A stretch of 64,000 nucleotides of DNA, from the NCBI GenBank assembly GCA_958510875.1, contig OY294069.1, positions 160,579,111 to 160,643,110 on the forward strand. Direction: 5' to 3'. The stretch comes from Endomychus coccineus. Its lineage: Eukaryota > Arthropoda > Insecta > Coleoptera > Endomychidae. The notes below the pieces were generated by a model that saw nothing but the letters and a program-made list of their open reading frames with translations, searched no databases and had not been told where the DNA came from. A program made the position numbers and the translations under genes. Numbering within the stretch: the first letter of the stretch is position 1; every line of letters begins with the position of its first letter. This document shows positions 33,301 to 41,990 of the stretch, in pieces.

Positions 33301-36300
33301 TGCAGTAATTTAACACAAAGAACTGTCTTCAATTTAATTTGTTTCAGTGAGAGTGCTTTTTCCATCATTCACTACTGCCCAAGAAATTTGGTAGATTTGA
33401 ACAACACAGATCTATTGGTTTCCGTTCCAACCGAAGACACAACCGGAAAGCATTTGATATTTTTGACATTATTAGAGAATCAAGAAGAAAAGACCATGGA
33501 ATTCGTAAGTTTTTAGATATTGCACCAGATTTCGATTTTTATTATATTATTTTATTTTCAGTTATTGTCATGCAATAGCGAAAGTGATAAAGAGAGGTGG
33601 ATAGAAGCTTTCACACCACCACAATCTGATGATCCGAGGGAAACGCTTTATGAATGCTGGGACTGTCCACAGGTTCTGGCCATTCATAATTTCGTAGCTA
33701 GTCAACCTGATGAGTTAGCATTAACATTTGGTGATTCCATCAACGTTCTTAGGAAAATGGATGATGGTAAGTTCATCTACCTGTTTCATGTGGCAATTTT
33801 CCCAACCAAAAACAATATTAAATAATTATATTTGTTGCTACGAACCGTTAAGTTTTTTTTGGGCATTCGAGAAGCCAAGATCTTCTAGATAAATATAGGT
33901 TCTACTTTCGTTCAAATTAGTTTCTTTGGGTATAATTGAGTTGTCACCTCGTGTTTTTGTTGCACCATTTAAGAGAATTCGAGTGAATCAAATTGTAAAT
34001 TACTCTCGTGTGTGATTTACTAGGTCGTTCAACAATAAGGTTGGGTGCTTATTCCAGTTTTTCAGATAATATGTAACATGTTTGGTAAATTAATGAGGTG
34101 GAGTTTTCACATGTATCCCACTGGTGCTTAATTTATTCCAGGAATTTTTTTCGAAGTCACGATACTTTTCTTGAGATATTCGTAATCAAGAAAAAATATT
34201 CAGTGATTATTTAAGCACAGGTGGTATTCGGTGAGAAAATTTCTCACCATATGGTATTTAAATGCATTATTTCAAAATTTATATTTTTGCTTTTGATAGT
34301 ATATAAATTCCCGAAAAATACTTGTACTGACGCTAGTAAAACTACACATTTTATCGGTTGAAAAATGTTTGTTAAATTTTCACTCAAATGATTTGAAAAT
34401 GTTTTTAAGCTATTGCATATAGCTTTTATCGCGAGCTTTGAGCGCGGCGACCGAATCAAGAAATTCCGTAACGAAAAATAATGTAAGACCTAACACCTAA
34501 CATGTGTCAAATTAATTAATTAATTTGAAGTTTCTAAAAGTGAGAAATTTCGCTACTTTATTCGAATGTTATAACACTCTAGCGCTTTAGACTCCGGGAT
34601 TTTCACGTGGCCTATCGAAAATAGAAGGTTCGAATTATCTAGAAACATAATTGCATGAACTCCAGACGCCCTATGTAATTAGCTACGAACGAAATCATTT
34701 TGACATATGCCTCTAGGAGCTCGCTACGCGTCAGTTAGAGTTTATACGTTAGACGCGCGTAGCAGAAACCTGAGAGTACCTGTTTCTATTATGCTATTGC
34801 ATATATTGCATATAGCTTTTATCACAGGCTTTGAGCGCGGCGACCGAATCAAGAAATTCCGTAACGAAAAATAACAGGAACTCGTTTATGTTGCGCTCTC
34901 TCGGGTGACTAATATTGAAAAATTGTATATCGCGACAAAAAACGATAATTCTACATTCAAGTTTTATGAAAATCGAAGGCAAGCTGCATCGACTGCATCT
35001 TTGTTGCAAGAATCCAAAAAGACTGCCTTTAAATAGTGTTCAGACGACAGCTCAAAGTGTCTTAGATTTCATTAGTAATAGGAATGGCATAATAATAATG
35101 GCTTTCAATTGCCAAAGTCTAAATAGTCACAAATACGATTCACAAGATTCAGTTACGAGACAAACAAATGTGTTACTTTTTACCGAAACTTGCATGGCGA
35201 ATGATAATCCGATTGAAATACCTAATTTCAATTGTATTGTTCAATTCAAACGAGATACTGTTCCAAAAGGTGGGGTAGCTATTTACCAAAATAATAATAA
35301 TGTAACTAATATTATGACTCCGAATATTGAAATAAATATTGCACACGTTAGCGATGTTAATGTTAGGCGCTCATTTGTTACAGATATTTGTGCGTGCTTA
35401 TGCAAACTTAGAAATGGCCTACACATAGTCATGGTAGCAATTTACATTTCTCCGAATCCAAAATTGGACGAGGTAGAGCATTTTATTCATCGCACTTTAC
35501 TGGAGTACACTGAAGAAAGGTCGAAAATACTTGGTACAAATGTTAATAAATTTCCACTTATCTTGGCTGGCGATTTCAACATCAACTTCGCTGATAAAAA
35601 ATCAGAGCGGTTGACAACTTTCCTTTCGGAAAAATTGAATTTGAAAATGAATAATGATCCACAGGAATCCACAACAAAATATGGGACCACCATTGACGCG
35701 GTATTTTCCAGATATTTAGAGGATATCAAGTCTCAAACTTAAGTCTCTTATTTCAGTTATTCAGTTACCATAAACCTATAGTTTCAATGATAACAAATTC
35801 CTGAATAATCTACATGTATTGTAAGATAATAAAAATAGTTTAAACGATATTAACTTCTCATTTATTCAATAAAAGGAAAAAATTTGTAACTTGAATTAAT
35901 ATCAAAGAAAAAACTTGAATTAAAATATCAAAGAAAAAAAAATAGTGCATAAATTAAAAAAAATAAATAATTATAATTGCATTAGTTGAGAAAAAATGCT
36001 ATGCAATAGCTTTACCGCGGCAGTCCCCGAGGGCCACACGTATCTTTTTTAATGAGAGATCTACACTATAATATTCTTCGAACCTAGTTTCTATTAAGCA
36101 CCGTGATTGGCTTAGATGAAAGTCATTACAATCAATGAATTTGAAATACTAAAACTAAATCAAAAATCTATTAGCAATGAAAATCAATCAAAAGTTGATG
36201 CCTAAAGAACTCAATCCGAAAATGAAACATATGACAACATGAGTATAAAATGATTCATAAGACCTAGAAGAGTCAAATCCAAAAATTTTTACTAACTTTA

Positions 36301-37902
36301 CTATTGAACTTCACAAAACCAAACTTTATTTGAATTATAATATTATCTTAGCTTAATTTATCTGCTTTGTACGAGGGCAAGATGAAAAGTCTCTGAAAAA
36401 TGAAACAGACAGCGCCACGATGTAATGATGATGTCGCATCTTTGACTAGAACGCATTAAAATTTTCATACTGAGTTCAGTTCTGTTTCGACACTCATCGA
36501 TAGCAAGCAACCTTGAAGATTTTTGTAAGCAAGGACAGAAAAAAGTAAATTTCGCGTCTTGATTAAACATTATTTCTTCAGTGGAAAAAACATTACGCAA
36601 ACCAAAGCATCGCTTCTTAAACATTATGAGGACTCTTCACCATCGATTGGAACGATTCACAAGTGGCTTACAGATTTTCGTTGTGGTAGTATGACCACAA
36701 AAGAACTCCGAATCTTCTGGTCTTTCAACTGAGGTTACAACGCCAGAAATGATTGATAAAATCTATGGTATGATATTGGACGATTGGTGAGTTAAAGTGC
36801 ACGAGATTGCTGAGGCTATGAACATCTCAACCAAACGGGTACGGAACATTTTGAATAAATTTTTGAATATGAGAAAGCTATCTGCCAGATGGATGCCGCA
36901 TTTGCTCTCTGTTGACAACAAGCGCGACCGTGTGACAAGTTCAAAGGAGTGTTTGGCGATGTTCAAGCACGATAAGGACTTTTTGCTCGGCTTCGTAACC
37001 GTGGATTAAACATGATTCCAACACACCAGAGACCAAAGAACAGTCGAAACAGTGGACTTGTCCTGGCGAATCGAAGCCGAAAAAGGCCAAAGTGGGTTTA
37101 TCGGCCCACAAAGTCTTGGTGACATCTATCGATTACTTTGAAAAGGGCAAAACAGTCACCGGCATATGTGATGCAGAGCTGTTGGATCGATTCGACGTCG
37201 ATTTGAATCGAAAGTTTCCGCATTTGGCAAAGAAGAAAGTGCTCTTCCTCCAGGACAACGCACCGGCGCTCAGGTTCGCAGTCGCAATGGCAAAATTGCA
37301 TGAATATGGCGCTACGAATTGGTTCGTCATTCTCCATATTCTCCAGTTTTGACCCCCTGCGATTTTTATCTATTTCCAAACTTTTAGAAATGGCTCGGCG
37401 GAAAGAGATTTGACCCCAACGTATTACTTGGAAGGAAACGACAAATTAGAAAAACGTTGGACGAAGTGTATCGGGCTACAAGGAGATTACATTGAAAAAG
37501 AAAATTAGTTTTGACCAAATAAGTCATTGCTTGTTTCATTTTTCAGGGATTTTCCACCTTGCCCTCGTATAACTGTATTATTTATATAAAACTAATTTTG
37601 AATTTCACGTCTATGTCAGAGGTTTTGTCTAAATGAATGGTTTCGAAAATGCAAGTTTCAAATTGCACGATCCCACTGGCCACAATCCTCTTCTGTTAAT
37701 GCAATTATCTTTGTCTACTTTAGATTAACATATTTTTTAATTCACAGGATGGTATCATGGAGAGAGAATGAGAGATGGCCAACTTGGATGGTTCCCAGGA
37801 AACTATACCATAGAAGTAGCAAATCCTCATGTTAGAGCACGGAATTTGAAACAGAGATACCGACTGTTAGCATTTTCTGAAAACTACTTGAAAACTAAAT
37901 GA
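21355..37902 (+). CDS. Ephexin-like Rho guanine-nucleotide exchange factor, copy 2
   Basis: Ten exons lie at 21,355-21,469; 23,305-23,641; 23,694-23,877; 27,275-27,451; 29,627-29,798; 29,853-30,054; 33,033-33,295; 33,348-33,504; 33,562-33,766; 37,748-37,902. All borders are AG/GT. Phases add up without a gap to about 654 residues from a partial first codon, so at least one 5' exon is still missing. Exons 1-3 give an acidic, Ser/Asn-rich N-terminal region. Exons 4-6 carry the DH domain ('FEIVTSEASYLNSLHVL', 'AEENFSVYIPYCVNQI', 'FVMLPMQRITRWPLLIDAIL'). Exons 7-9 carry the PH domain. Exons 9-10 carry an SH3 domain ending 'GWFPGNY' and the ephexin-type tail. Ephexins act on Rho-family GTPases downstream of Eph receptors in neurons and at the fly neuromuscular junction; that role is inferred. 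Introns are loaded with transposons. Confidence 0.9.
21590..22760 (-). mobile_element. Jockey-like non-LTR fragment A2
   Basis: Same family as A1: the 3' end on the plus strand reads 'tatactttgactacactata'. Inside on the minus strand are decayed RT C-terminal pieces ('LPTRLHFFYRTEKLWNSLPS', the usual last block) and earlier palm remnants. It lies in the intron after the first visible ephexin exon, opposite in orientation. Broken by many frameshifts. Confidence 0.7.
24828..26320 (-). mobile_element. Jockey-like non-LTR fragment A3 (longest of the family)
   Basis: On the minus strand the order is 'CAPELTPVFCRLFTLSYKLG', 'SNWKTVRVHPIPKK', 'LPAQLYRFLSSFLSDRSLHV', 'VPQGSVLAPTFFLLYSNNLL' and the catalytic region as 'VHSFADDGPLHTVF'. 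Then come 'FNASKTQACVFSRK' and 'LIIYKAQIRPVLNYCSHVW'. The FADD box is recognisable, but frameshifts separate the blocks. The endonuclease half is missing. It lies in the intron of copy 2 between exons 3 and 4. Confidence 0.8.
26785..26828 (+). ncRNA. Hammerhead-like ribozyme motif, isolated
   Basis: CUGAUGA (26,791-26,797) is followed by a perfect GGUC-GUGA-GACC hairpin (26,799-26,810), GAAAC (26,811-26,815) and GUA (26,816-26,818). This has the same layout as the Penelope-type minimal hammerheads, with a two-base-pair stem III. GUCUU before and AAGAC after could form stem I, but four unpaired bases intervene. It is probably a relic of another Penelope-like family, whose coding remnants lie at 27,540-29,480. 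Confidence 0.6.
27540..28080 (-). pseudogene. Penelope-like GIY-YIG endonuclease remnant
   Basis: A 149-codon open stretch on the minus strand reads 'YKIECGECPMSYVGQMGRNF' (GIY-YIG core) and then 'SLEINKLCKNPEFN' (C-terminal block of Penelope nucleases). Downstream on that strand, around 27,540-27,595, is a terminal-repeat-like sequence containing a degenerate hammerhead-like core. It is a different family from the element at 6,691, and its RT part is displaced to 29,150-29,480. Confidence 0.75.
28400..28960 (+). repeat. Tandem ~141-bp repeat block 1
   Basis: 'taaagaccataatagc' recurs at 28,581 and 28,722 (141 bp apart), and a more diverged third unit follows. Each unit has 'ggccaaaattatccga' and 'ttttggtcaaattcgtat'. 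The same family occurs at 50,691-50,910 in an intron of another gene. It is probably a satellite-like part of a transposable element. Confidence 0.7.
29150..29480 (-). pseudogene. Penelope-like RT remnant
   Basis: On the minus strand, 'KIEEENLILTKADKGNSIV' (the conserved N-terminal ADKGN block of Penelope reverse transcriptases) is followed by a stop and then 'LSTEEYNAKIQDTVRKLYIV'. It belongs with the nuclease remnant at 27,540-28,080; the intervening RT body is lost or replaced by the 141-bp repeats. Confidence 0.65.
30484..31200 (+). pseudogene. Decayed DDE transposase (copy 2 of remnant at 1-490)
   Basis: An open piece reads 'NERNQHYWSKENSHFVNPIH' and then 'FDVNVWCGMIGRHLIGPDF', characteristic of the transposase family with an N-terminal DUF4817. 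The broken C-terminal blocks follow, ending near 31,080-31,150 with 'RLDLCLAEGGGHIWGI'. From 30,728 it aligns with position 1 onward of the window. It lies in the intron between the DH and PH exons. Confidence 0.65.
31309..32880. mobile_element. Foldback element inserted only in copy 2
   Basis: The copy 1 sequence reads straight through (near 570), whereas copy 2 has about 1.57 kb extra between 'gtgataatattaga' and 'cacaataaagtattatttta'. The insert has long inverted repeats. The left arm 31,384-31,530 ('gcgctcgttaacgggacccg', 'atgggtgccacccag') pairs with 32,715-32,850. An inner segment, 31,940-32,190, pairs with about 32,490-32,700. About 400 bp at 31,530-31,940 has no partner. Edges carry a short TTAG-like duplication. 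There is no coding capacity. Confidence 0.8.
34406..36044 (+). mobile_element. Helentron (Helitron2-type) insertion in copy 2
   Basis: The paralogous site in copy 1 (near 2,090) has an uninterrupted T-run. In copy 2 the run is split by 1.64 kb, with T on both sides and no target duplication, the Helentron pattern. The left end has 'gctattgcatatagc' and the right end has 'tatgcaatagctttaccgcg', giving subterminal inverted repeats. The left end is doubled: a roughly 50-bp block containing 'ctttgagcgcggcgaccgaa' occurs near 34,435 and 34,829. A GC-rich hairpin (34,723-34,763) lies between them, as if one short element end were stacked in front of another. Rep and helicase genes are absent; only a nuclease ORF remains. 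Confidence 0.78.
34915..35742 (+). CDS. Endonuclease/exonuclease/phosphatase-like ORF of the Helentron
   Basis: An open frame of 275 codons. From about residue 58 it reads 'GIIIMAFNCQSLNSH', then 'TNVLLFTETCM' (the acidic active-site block), 'KGGVAIYQ', 'HIVMVAIYISPNPKL' and 'PLILAGDFNINFAD' (the GDFN catalytic motif). The final histidine motif (usually SDH) is not obvious; the frame ends shortly after 'GTTIDAVFSRY'. Helentrons are known to carry such a nuclease domain fused behind Rep/helicase. Here it stands alone, so the element is non-autonomous. Confidence 0.75.
   Translation: MKNCISRQKTIILHSSFMKIEGKLHRLHLCCKNPKRLPLNSVQTTAQSVLDFISNRNGIIIMAFNCQSLNSHKYDSQDSVTRQTNVLLFTETCMANDNPIEIPNFNCIVQFKRDTVPKGGVAIYQNNNNVTNIMTPNIEINIAHVSDVNVRRSFVTDICACLCKLRNGLHIVMVAIYISPNPKLDEVEHFIHRTLLEYTEERSKILGTNVNKFPLILAGDFNINFADKKSERLTTFLSEKLNLKMNNDPQESTTKYGTTIDAVFSRYLEDIKSQT
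36370..37569 (+). mobile_element. mariner element, decayed (copy 2 intron)
   Basis: Ends are 'tacgagggcaagatgaaaag' and, at the right, a sequence ending 'ccaccttgccctcgta', with TA at both edges. Remnants include 'FKHDKDFLLGFVTVD', 'AKKKVLFLQDNAPALRFAVA' and small deletions such as the loss of the region before 'SIDYFEKGKTVTG'. It is orthologous to 2392-3599, in the same intron and orientation. Confidence 0.88.
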
Positions 37903-38830
37903 TTTTTTTCGAACAAAGTCTTCATCAATTTTACTCAATTATCTTAAATAACGAATAATTTAAACGTGATATGTTATTTTTATATGAATTTTTATCTATT
38001 GCAATCAAATTGTACTTGTTTATCGTCCTAAAGTTAATTTAAAAATAAAGGTTTTAATGTAAATATGTATATTATAGTATGTATTAAAATGTTTATAAAA
38101 CTTTGAATTTTCCTTAATTACCAATAGGGAGATAGGATATGAATTCTCTCCTGAAGTGGGTTTGAATCTGGCGACCAAGTTAGACTAGAATATCGCCATT
38201 TCGGTGCCAATTAAACTGGAGTTTTGATTTAAATCATATTTAATATTATGTTTTCCAGATTTTGGGATGACCGGCATATGGCATAGTTAATTTATCTGCT
38301 GTTTTTAGATACTAAAATAATAATTAATTCTTTTATTTTGAGGAATATAAATACAATTGAAGTGTAATACAAAACGTATAGATAAAATTACTGTTTTATA
38401 AATTATTTCTAATTTTAAAAAAATATAACAGCCTTAAAAAAATAAAATTCCTTAGCTGTAGCGATAAGCGATTGACAAAAGTTCGTCATAAAACGATTAG
38501 AAGAATTCAAATACACAAGCCTTCTCATTCCAAATTTCAATCAGGTTTGGTTGTTACTTTCAAAAAAATCATTGAGGTGGTTGATACATGCACAATTTAA
38601 TGTACATTTCCATCTGAAAATAGAATAAAATTACAATTACTACGTCATTAATCAGGTTTCAAATACGAATTTGAATCTACGACAGTGGAAGACGGCGTTG
38701 TGTGTTGTGACGTCATACTATTGCAGTCTATTCAGAATGCATTCTTAGATAGTGTCGCATCTGCAAGTATTCCTAATATGTGATTAGCGGGAGTTCCGCC
38801 GAGCAAGATGGAGTGGAATAATTTTTGAAG
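37903..38830 (+). other. 3' UTR/flank of ephexin-like copy 2
   Basis: AT-rich sequence paralogous to 3,942-4,857. AATAAA at 38,044-38,049, about 140 bp after the stop, is a candidate polyadenylation signal. No coding content. Confidence 0.5.
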
Positions 38831-38849
38831 TTAAAACTTCTTTAGACGC

Positions 38850-39290
38850 GTTGAGCTAGCAGATCGTTTATATGAAGCAGAAACAAAGTTGGTGCCAAGA
38901 TAGGTCCCTGTGGAACACCAGCATTGATAGACATTGTATCGGAGGATACTGCGTCAAAAATCACATGGAGTGATAGATCTGAGAGGAAACTCGATAGTAA
39001 TTCACAAAGTTGAGGCTGCAAAGCTTATGACGGGAGTTTCTCAAGAAGGCATTGATTTCAGACTCGGTCAAATGCTTTGGAGTTTTCCGTTAGATTTCTG
39101 CCATACATATGTTACGTAGGCAAGTAGGTCTTCTGCTGACGAAAGTCATGTTGTCGGTTTTGGAGATCACACATAATAGTGCAATGAGTCTATAATTATT
39201 AGGAAGGCCTTCTTTCCTTTTTTTTGGAATTGGTCGCTCTCTAGCTGTCCTCCAGCTGGAAGGAAACACACCAAGTTTGTATGAAAGGGC
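38850..39290 (-). mobile_element. Jockey-like non-LTR fragment A4 (deleted paralogue of A1)
   Basis: On the minus strand it retains 'RLFALSYKLGVFPSSWRTA', 'LPNNYRLIALLCVIS' and the region before the FADD box, but lacks the 3' part that A1 keeps (4,858-5,600). It shares flanks with A1 on its distal side, so the insertion predates the duplication and was trimmed in copy 2. Confidence 0.7.
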
Positions 39291-39484
39291 GAACAACCTG
39301 TAGAAAATTAAATGATTATGGAGTTTATTCAACTCTATGCAGAGGAACAGGTTATGTGGCATCCGAAACATGTAGGCCACTAAAATCGTAACAGTGTGCA
39401 CGATGCTTGGACGAGAATACAAGCAAAGTCTTCCAAAGTACGCGTATCACTTCAAGAATTAAAGACAAAGAAAGTTAAATTCAT

Positions 39485-39807
39485 ATCTTGGATAGTAGAC
39501 TTCCGCCGACAGCTAATCTTGAAAAATCTTGTCTTCCGGATGGATTCCGCGTCACTATAGCTCGACTTGATGCCGACGTTTCGCCAACCATTACAGGTCA
39601 GGGGCCGGAACGAAGTTAACCACCGGCAGTGAACTATGTAGCGTGAAGGATTTTTCCTACAATAAATAAGGCTACAGAAACCAGTAGAACCAGTTTCAGT
39701 TCAAGCCTCAAGACTGCCCTGAAGATGCCACCTGTAATGATTGGCGAAACGTCGGCATCAAGTCGAGCTATTGTGACGCGGAATCCATCCGGAAGACAAG
39801 ATTTTTC
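39485..39807. mobile_element. Mini Penelope-like element with both termini
   Basis: A 323-bp insert is flanked by the 13-bp direct repeat 'aagttaaattcat' (39,472-39,484 and 39,808-39,820). The copy 1 site (near 6,245) has one such sequence. Its left 110 bp is a terminal repeat in minus orientation, identical in layout to the left end at 6,691. Its right 210 bp is the plus-oriented 3' end, including the last codons of the ORF and the terminal repeat with a hammerhead motif. It is an extreme internal deletion of the same palindromic element type. Confidence 0.85.
39715..39757 (+). ncRNA. Hammerhead ribozyme motif in mini Penelope-like element
   Basis: CUGAAGA (39,719-39,725), a stem II hairpin, CGAAAC and GUC (39,751-39,753). 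One base in the stem II loop side differs from the large element ('taatgattgg' for 'taatggttgg'), weakening the GG-CC part of stem II. Confidence 0.65.
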
Positions 39808-39980
39808 AAGTTAAATTCATGGCATGCTATTTTTCTTTTATTTGGTTTTATCATTGATAACGTAGATGTTAATCAAGACAAAATAAATCAAATCAAACAA
39901 CAAACTATTAGTATTGCTTGAAATCCAAGAAAACAACCTTGGGGAAAACCCCCAGAATAATTGTACAGAGATATGTCAAC

Positions 39981-40789
39981 TTACGAATTCTGTGATTTTT
40001 CTATGCTATTTCGATCCATCCATTTGATGATGCTTTCTAGATCGAAATTATACGCTTCCAAATTATCAAATACCTTATCTATGTTTCTCAAGATTCTTCG
40101 GGCATCTGTAGAAGAGTATTTCCCTTCTGTCAGTATGTGAATCAACCATAATGTTCCTGGAAATATATAATTGTTACTGAATAGTACTCAATTATTCAAT
40201 TTGGCTTATTTCTAAAGGATAGATAAAGGGAAATTGGATCATTTACAATTTTCAAATAGATTGCCCCATATATTGAGCGGGTGCAGAATCCAAGCCTGAA
40301 AAACACTTCATTCAGAAAACTAGTTGAAATAAAATAAGAAAAGCTTAGAATTAGTTAGAATAAGAGATTACCCTCAGTTGGAGATAAATCTGAATTGATT
40401 AAATTGCTTTGTTACTTTCACATTTTTATCGCTTCTTAATTACCTAGATATTTGTTACTTTTAAAAAACAATTATGACAAATCTCTATATAATTTAGGAG
40501 AATATACCTGTCACTTCCTCTGTCGGAATATAAATTAACTCATTGCAGTATTGCCTATTAATTTAGATTCTTAGTGAATGGCGGCTCCAATAAATTCCGT
40601 GAGCTCAATTTCGATATGACAATTCATCTGACGGTTCAAGATTATATAAAATATTGCTATTATGAGAGATAGAAATGTATATTTACCGGCGATATGCAGG
40701 TCTGAAGCAATATTACATTCTAGCTTGTCGTGTTCCTCAGTTGGTGTGTTGATTTCTTGAGATAGCCATGTTAATGAAATATTCGTCAT
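39981..40789 (-). CDS. Small two-exon gene, 92 codons, unidentified
   Basis: Exon 1 (40,687-40,789) starts with ATG and codes 'MTNISLTWLSQEINTPTEEH' onward, ending at a GTAAAT donor. Exon 2 (39,981-40,156) follows a TTTCCAG acceptor and codes 'TLWLIHILTEGKYSSTDARR' onward, ending 'IEKSQNS' and TAA. The phases join exactly (1+2), giving a helical-looking 92-residue protein without signal peptide or membrane segment. I do not recognise the family. It is convergent with ephexin copy 2. AATAAA on the minus strand (39,837-39,842) lies just inside the mini Penelope-like insertion, so that element sits at or beyond the 3' end. A truncated copy with a stop is at 6,430-6,605, and the frame kept here supports a real gene. 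Confidence 0.6.
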
Positions 40790-40919
40790 TTTGAGTAAAG
40801 CCTAAAATACACTCTTGCATTGAGATTGTGACTACTATAAAAGTCGCAACTCGAGAAGCGGTGATTGATCGTTGAAAACACGTCATTCTAGCGCCTCTAG
40901 CGGCACACTCATCATATCA

Positions 40920-41990
40920 CAATGCACCAACTACCTAGAATTGCTTGGAAGATTATAGAAGGGCACAACAAGAAAATGCCTACCGGTGCAGTGTTCCTAG
41001 ATATAGCCAAAGCCTTTGGCAAGGTATGGCATGCTGGACTGATCCATAAGATGTACAGATACAACCTATACCTATAGCCTACATGAACTGAAGCTTATAG
41101 ATTCGTACCTCACGGGGCGCAGGTTCAAAACGAAGATGAACGATTTCACGTCGGAAGAAATATAGGCCAAGGCAGATGTATCGCAAGGGCCGATCATCGG
41201 ACCGGTACTTTATAGCTTGTATATCGCAGATATACCTAAGACAATAGGAGTAGACTTGGCGCAATATGTAGACGATGTAGGCGCCTTATGTCAACACATT
41301 CAAATAAAATGCGTACAAACAAGGTTTGAAAGATACATCACCGACCTCGAAGAGTGGTTCAACAAATGGCGAATGTTATCAAGGAGAGACATTAAACACG
41401 AACCGACGAAACATATTGAGATAAACAACAAAAAGATACCTTAGGTGAAAGAAGTGAAATACTTGAGAGTAACGCTAGACAGGGAGCTAACTTTTATTCT
41501 CCACCTAAAGAACATAAAGAAAAAGACAAATCAGATAAAGGGGCACCTATATCCGCTACTTAAAGGAAAAGTAAACTAAGTACCAAAAGTAAATTGAGTT
41601 CTATGATAAGACCGACAATAACATACGCCGCCAAAATATGGTTACAAGTATCACCCGCGCAACCAAAGAATTTGTAAATGATACAGAATAAGGCAATCAG
41701 ATCCTGTCTAGATGCACCATATTACGTAACAAACGACCTGCTTCATAGGGATACAGGAATATATAAAATTGAAGAAATAATTGGGAAACAGGAACAAACA
41801 CATACCAAAACATGGAAACGCATAGAAGCCACACAATCAGAGATGCAGCGACATATGACCCGCTGTTGGAGCCAAAGTACAAGAAGCCAAGAACGGCTCT
41901 TATACTTAACGCCCAAAATGGGCAATAAAGAAGAAAGAAACCACAACAATAAGCAGAAGAGGTTTTAATGAAAACGCAGCTTGAATTCGC
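40920..41990 (+). mobile_element. Jockey-like non-LTR retrotransposon fragment B
   Basis: Plus-strand pieces are 'PTGAVFLDIAKAFGKVWH' (RT domain, first catalytic Asp block), 'IIGPVLYSLYIADIPK', the catalytic 'LAQYVDDVGALCQ', 'WFNKWRMLS' and the post-palm 'MIQNKAIRSCLDAPYYVTND'. Frameshifts and stops occur between them. It is a different family from A1-A6, and the endonuclease domain is missing. Confidence 0.78.

Noticed and set aside
34915..35742. Endonuclease ORF as the EN domain of a LINE
   Set aside because: No reverse transcriptase follows. Boundaries against the empty site and the T|T insertion with subterminal inverted repeats fit a Helentron.
40230..40300. A middle exon of the 92-codon gene on the minus strand
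   Set aside because: Including it brings an in-frame stop, while exon 1 and the last exon join in phase without it.
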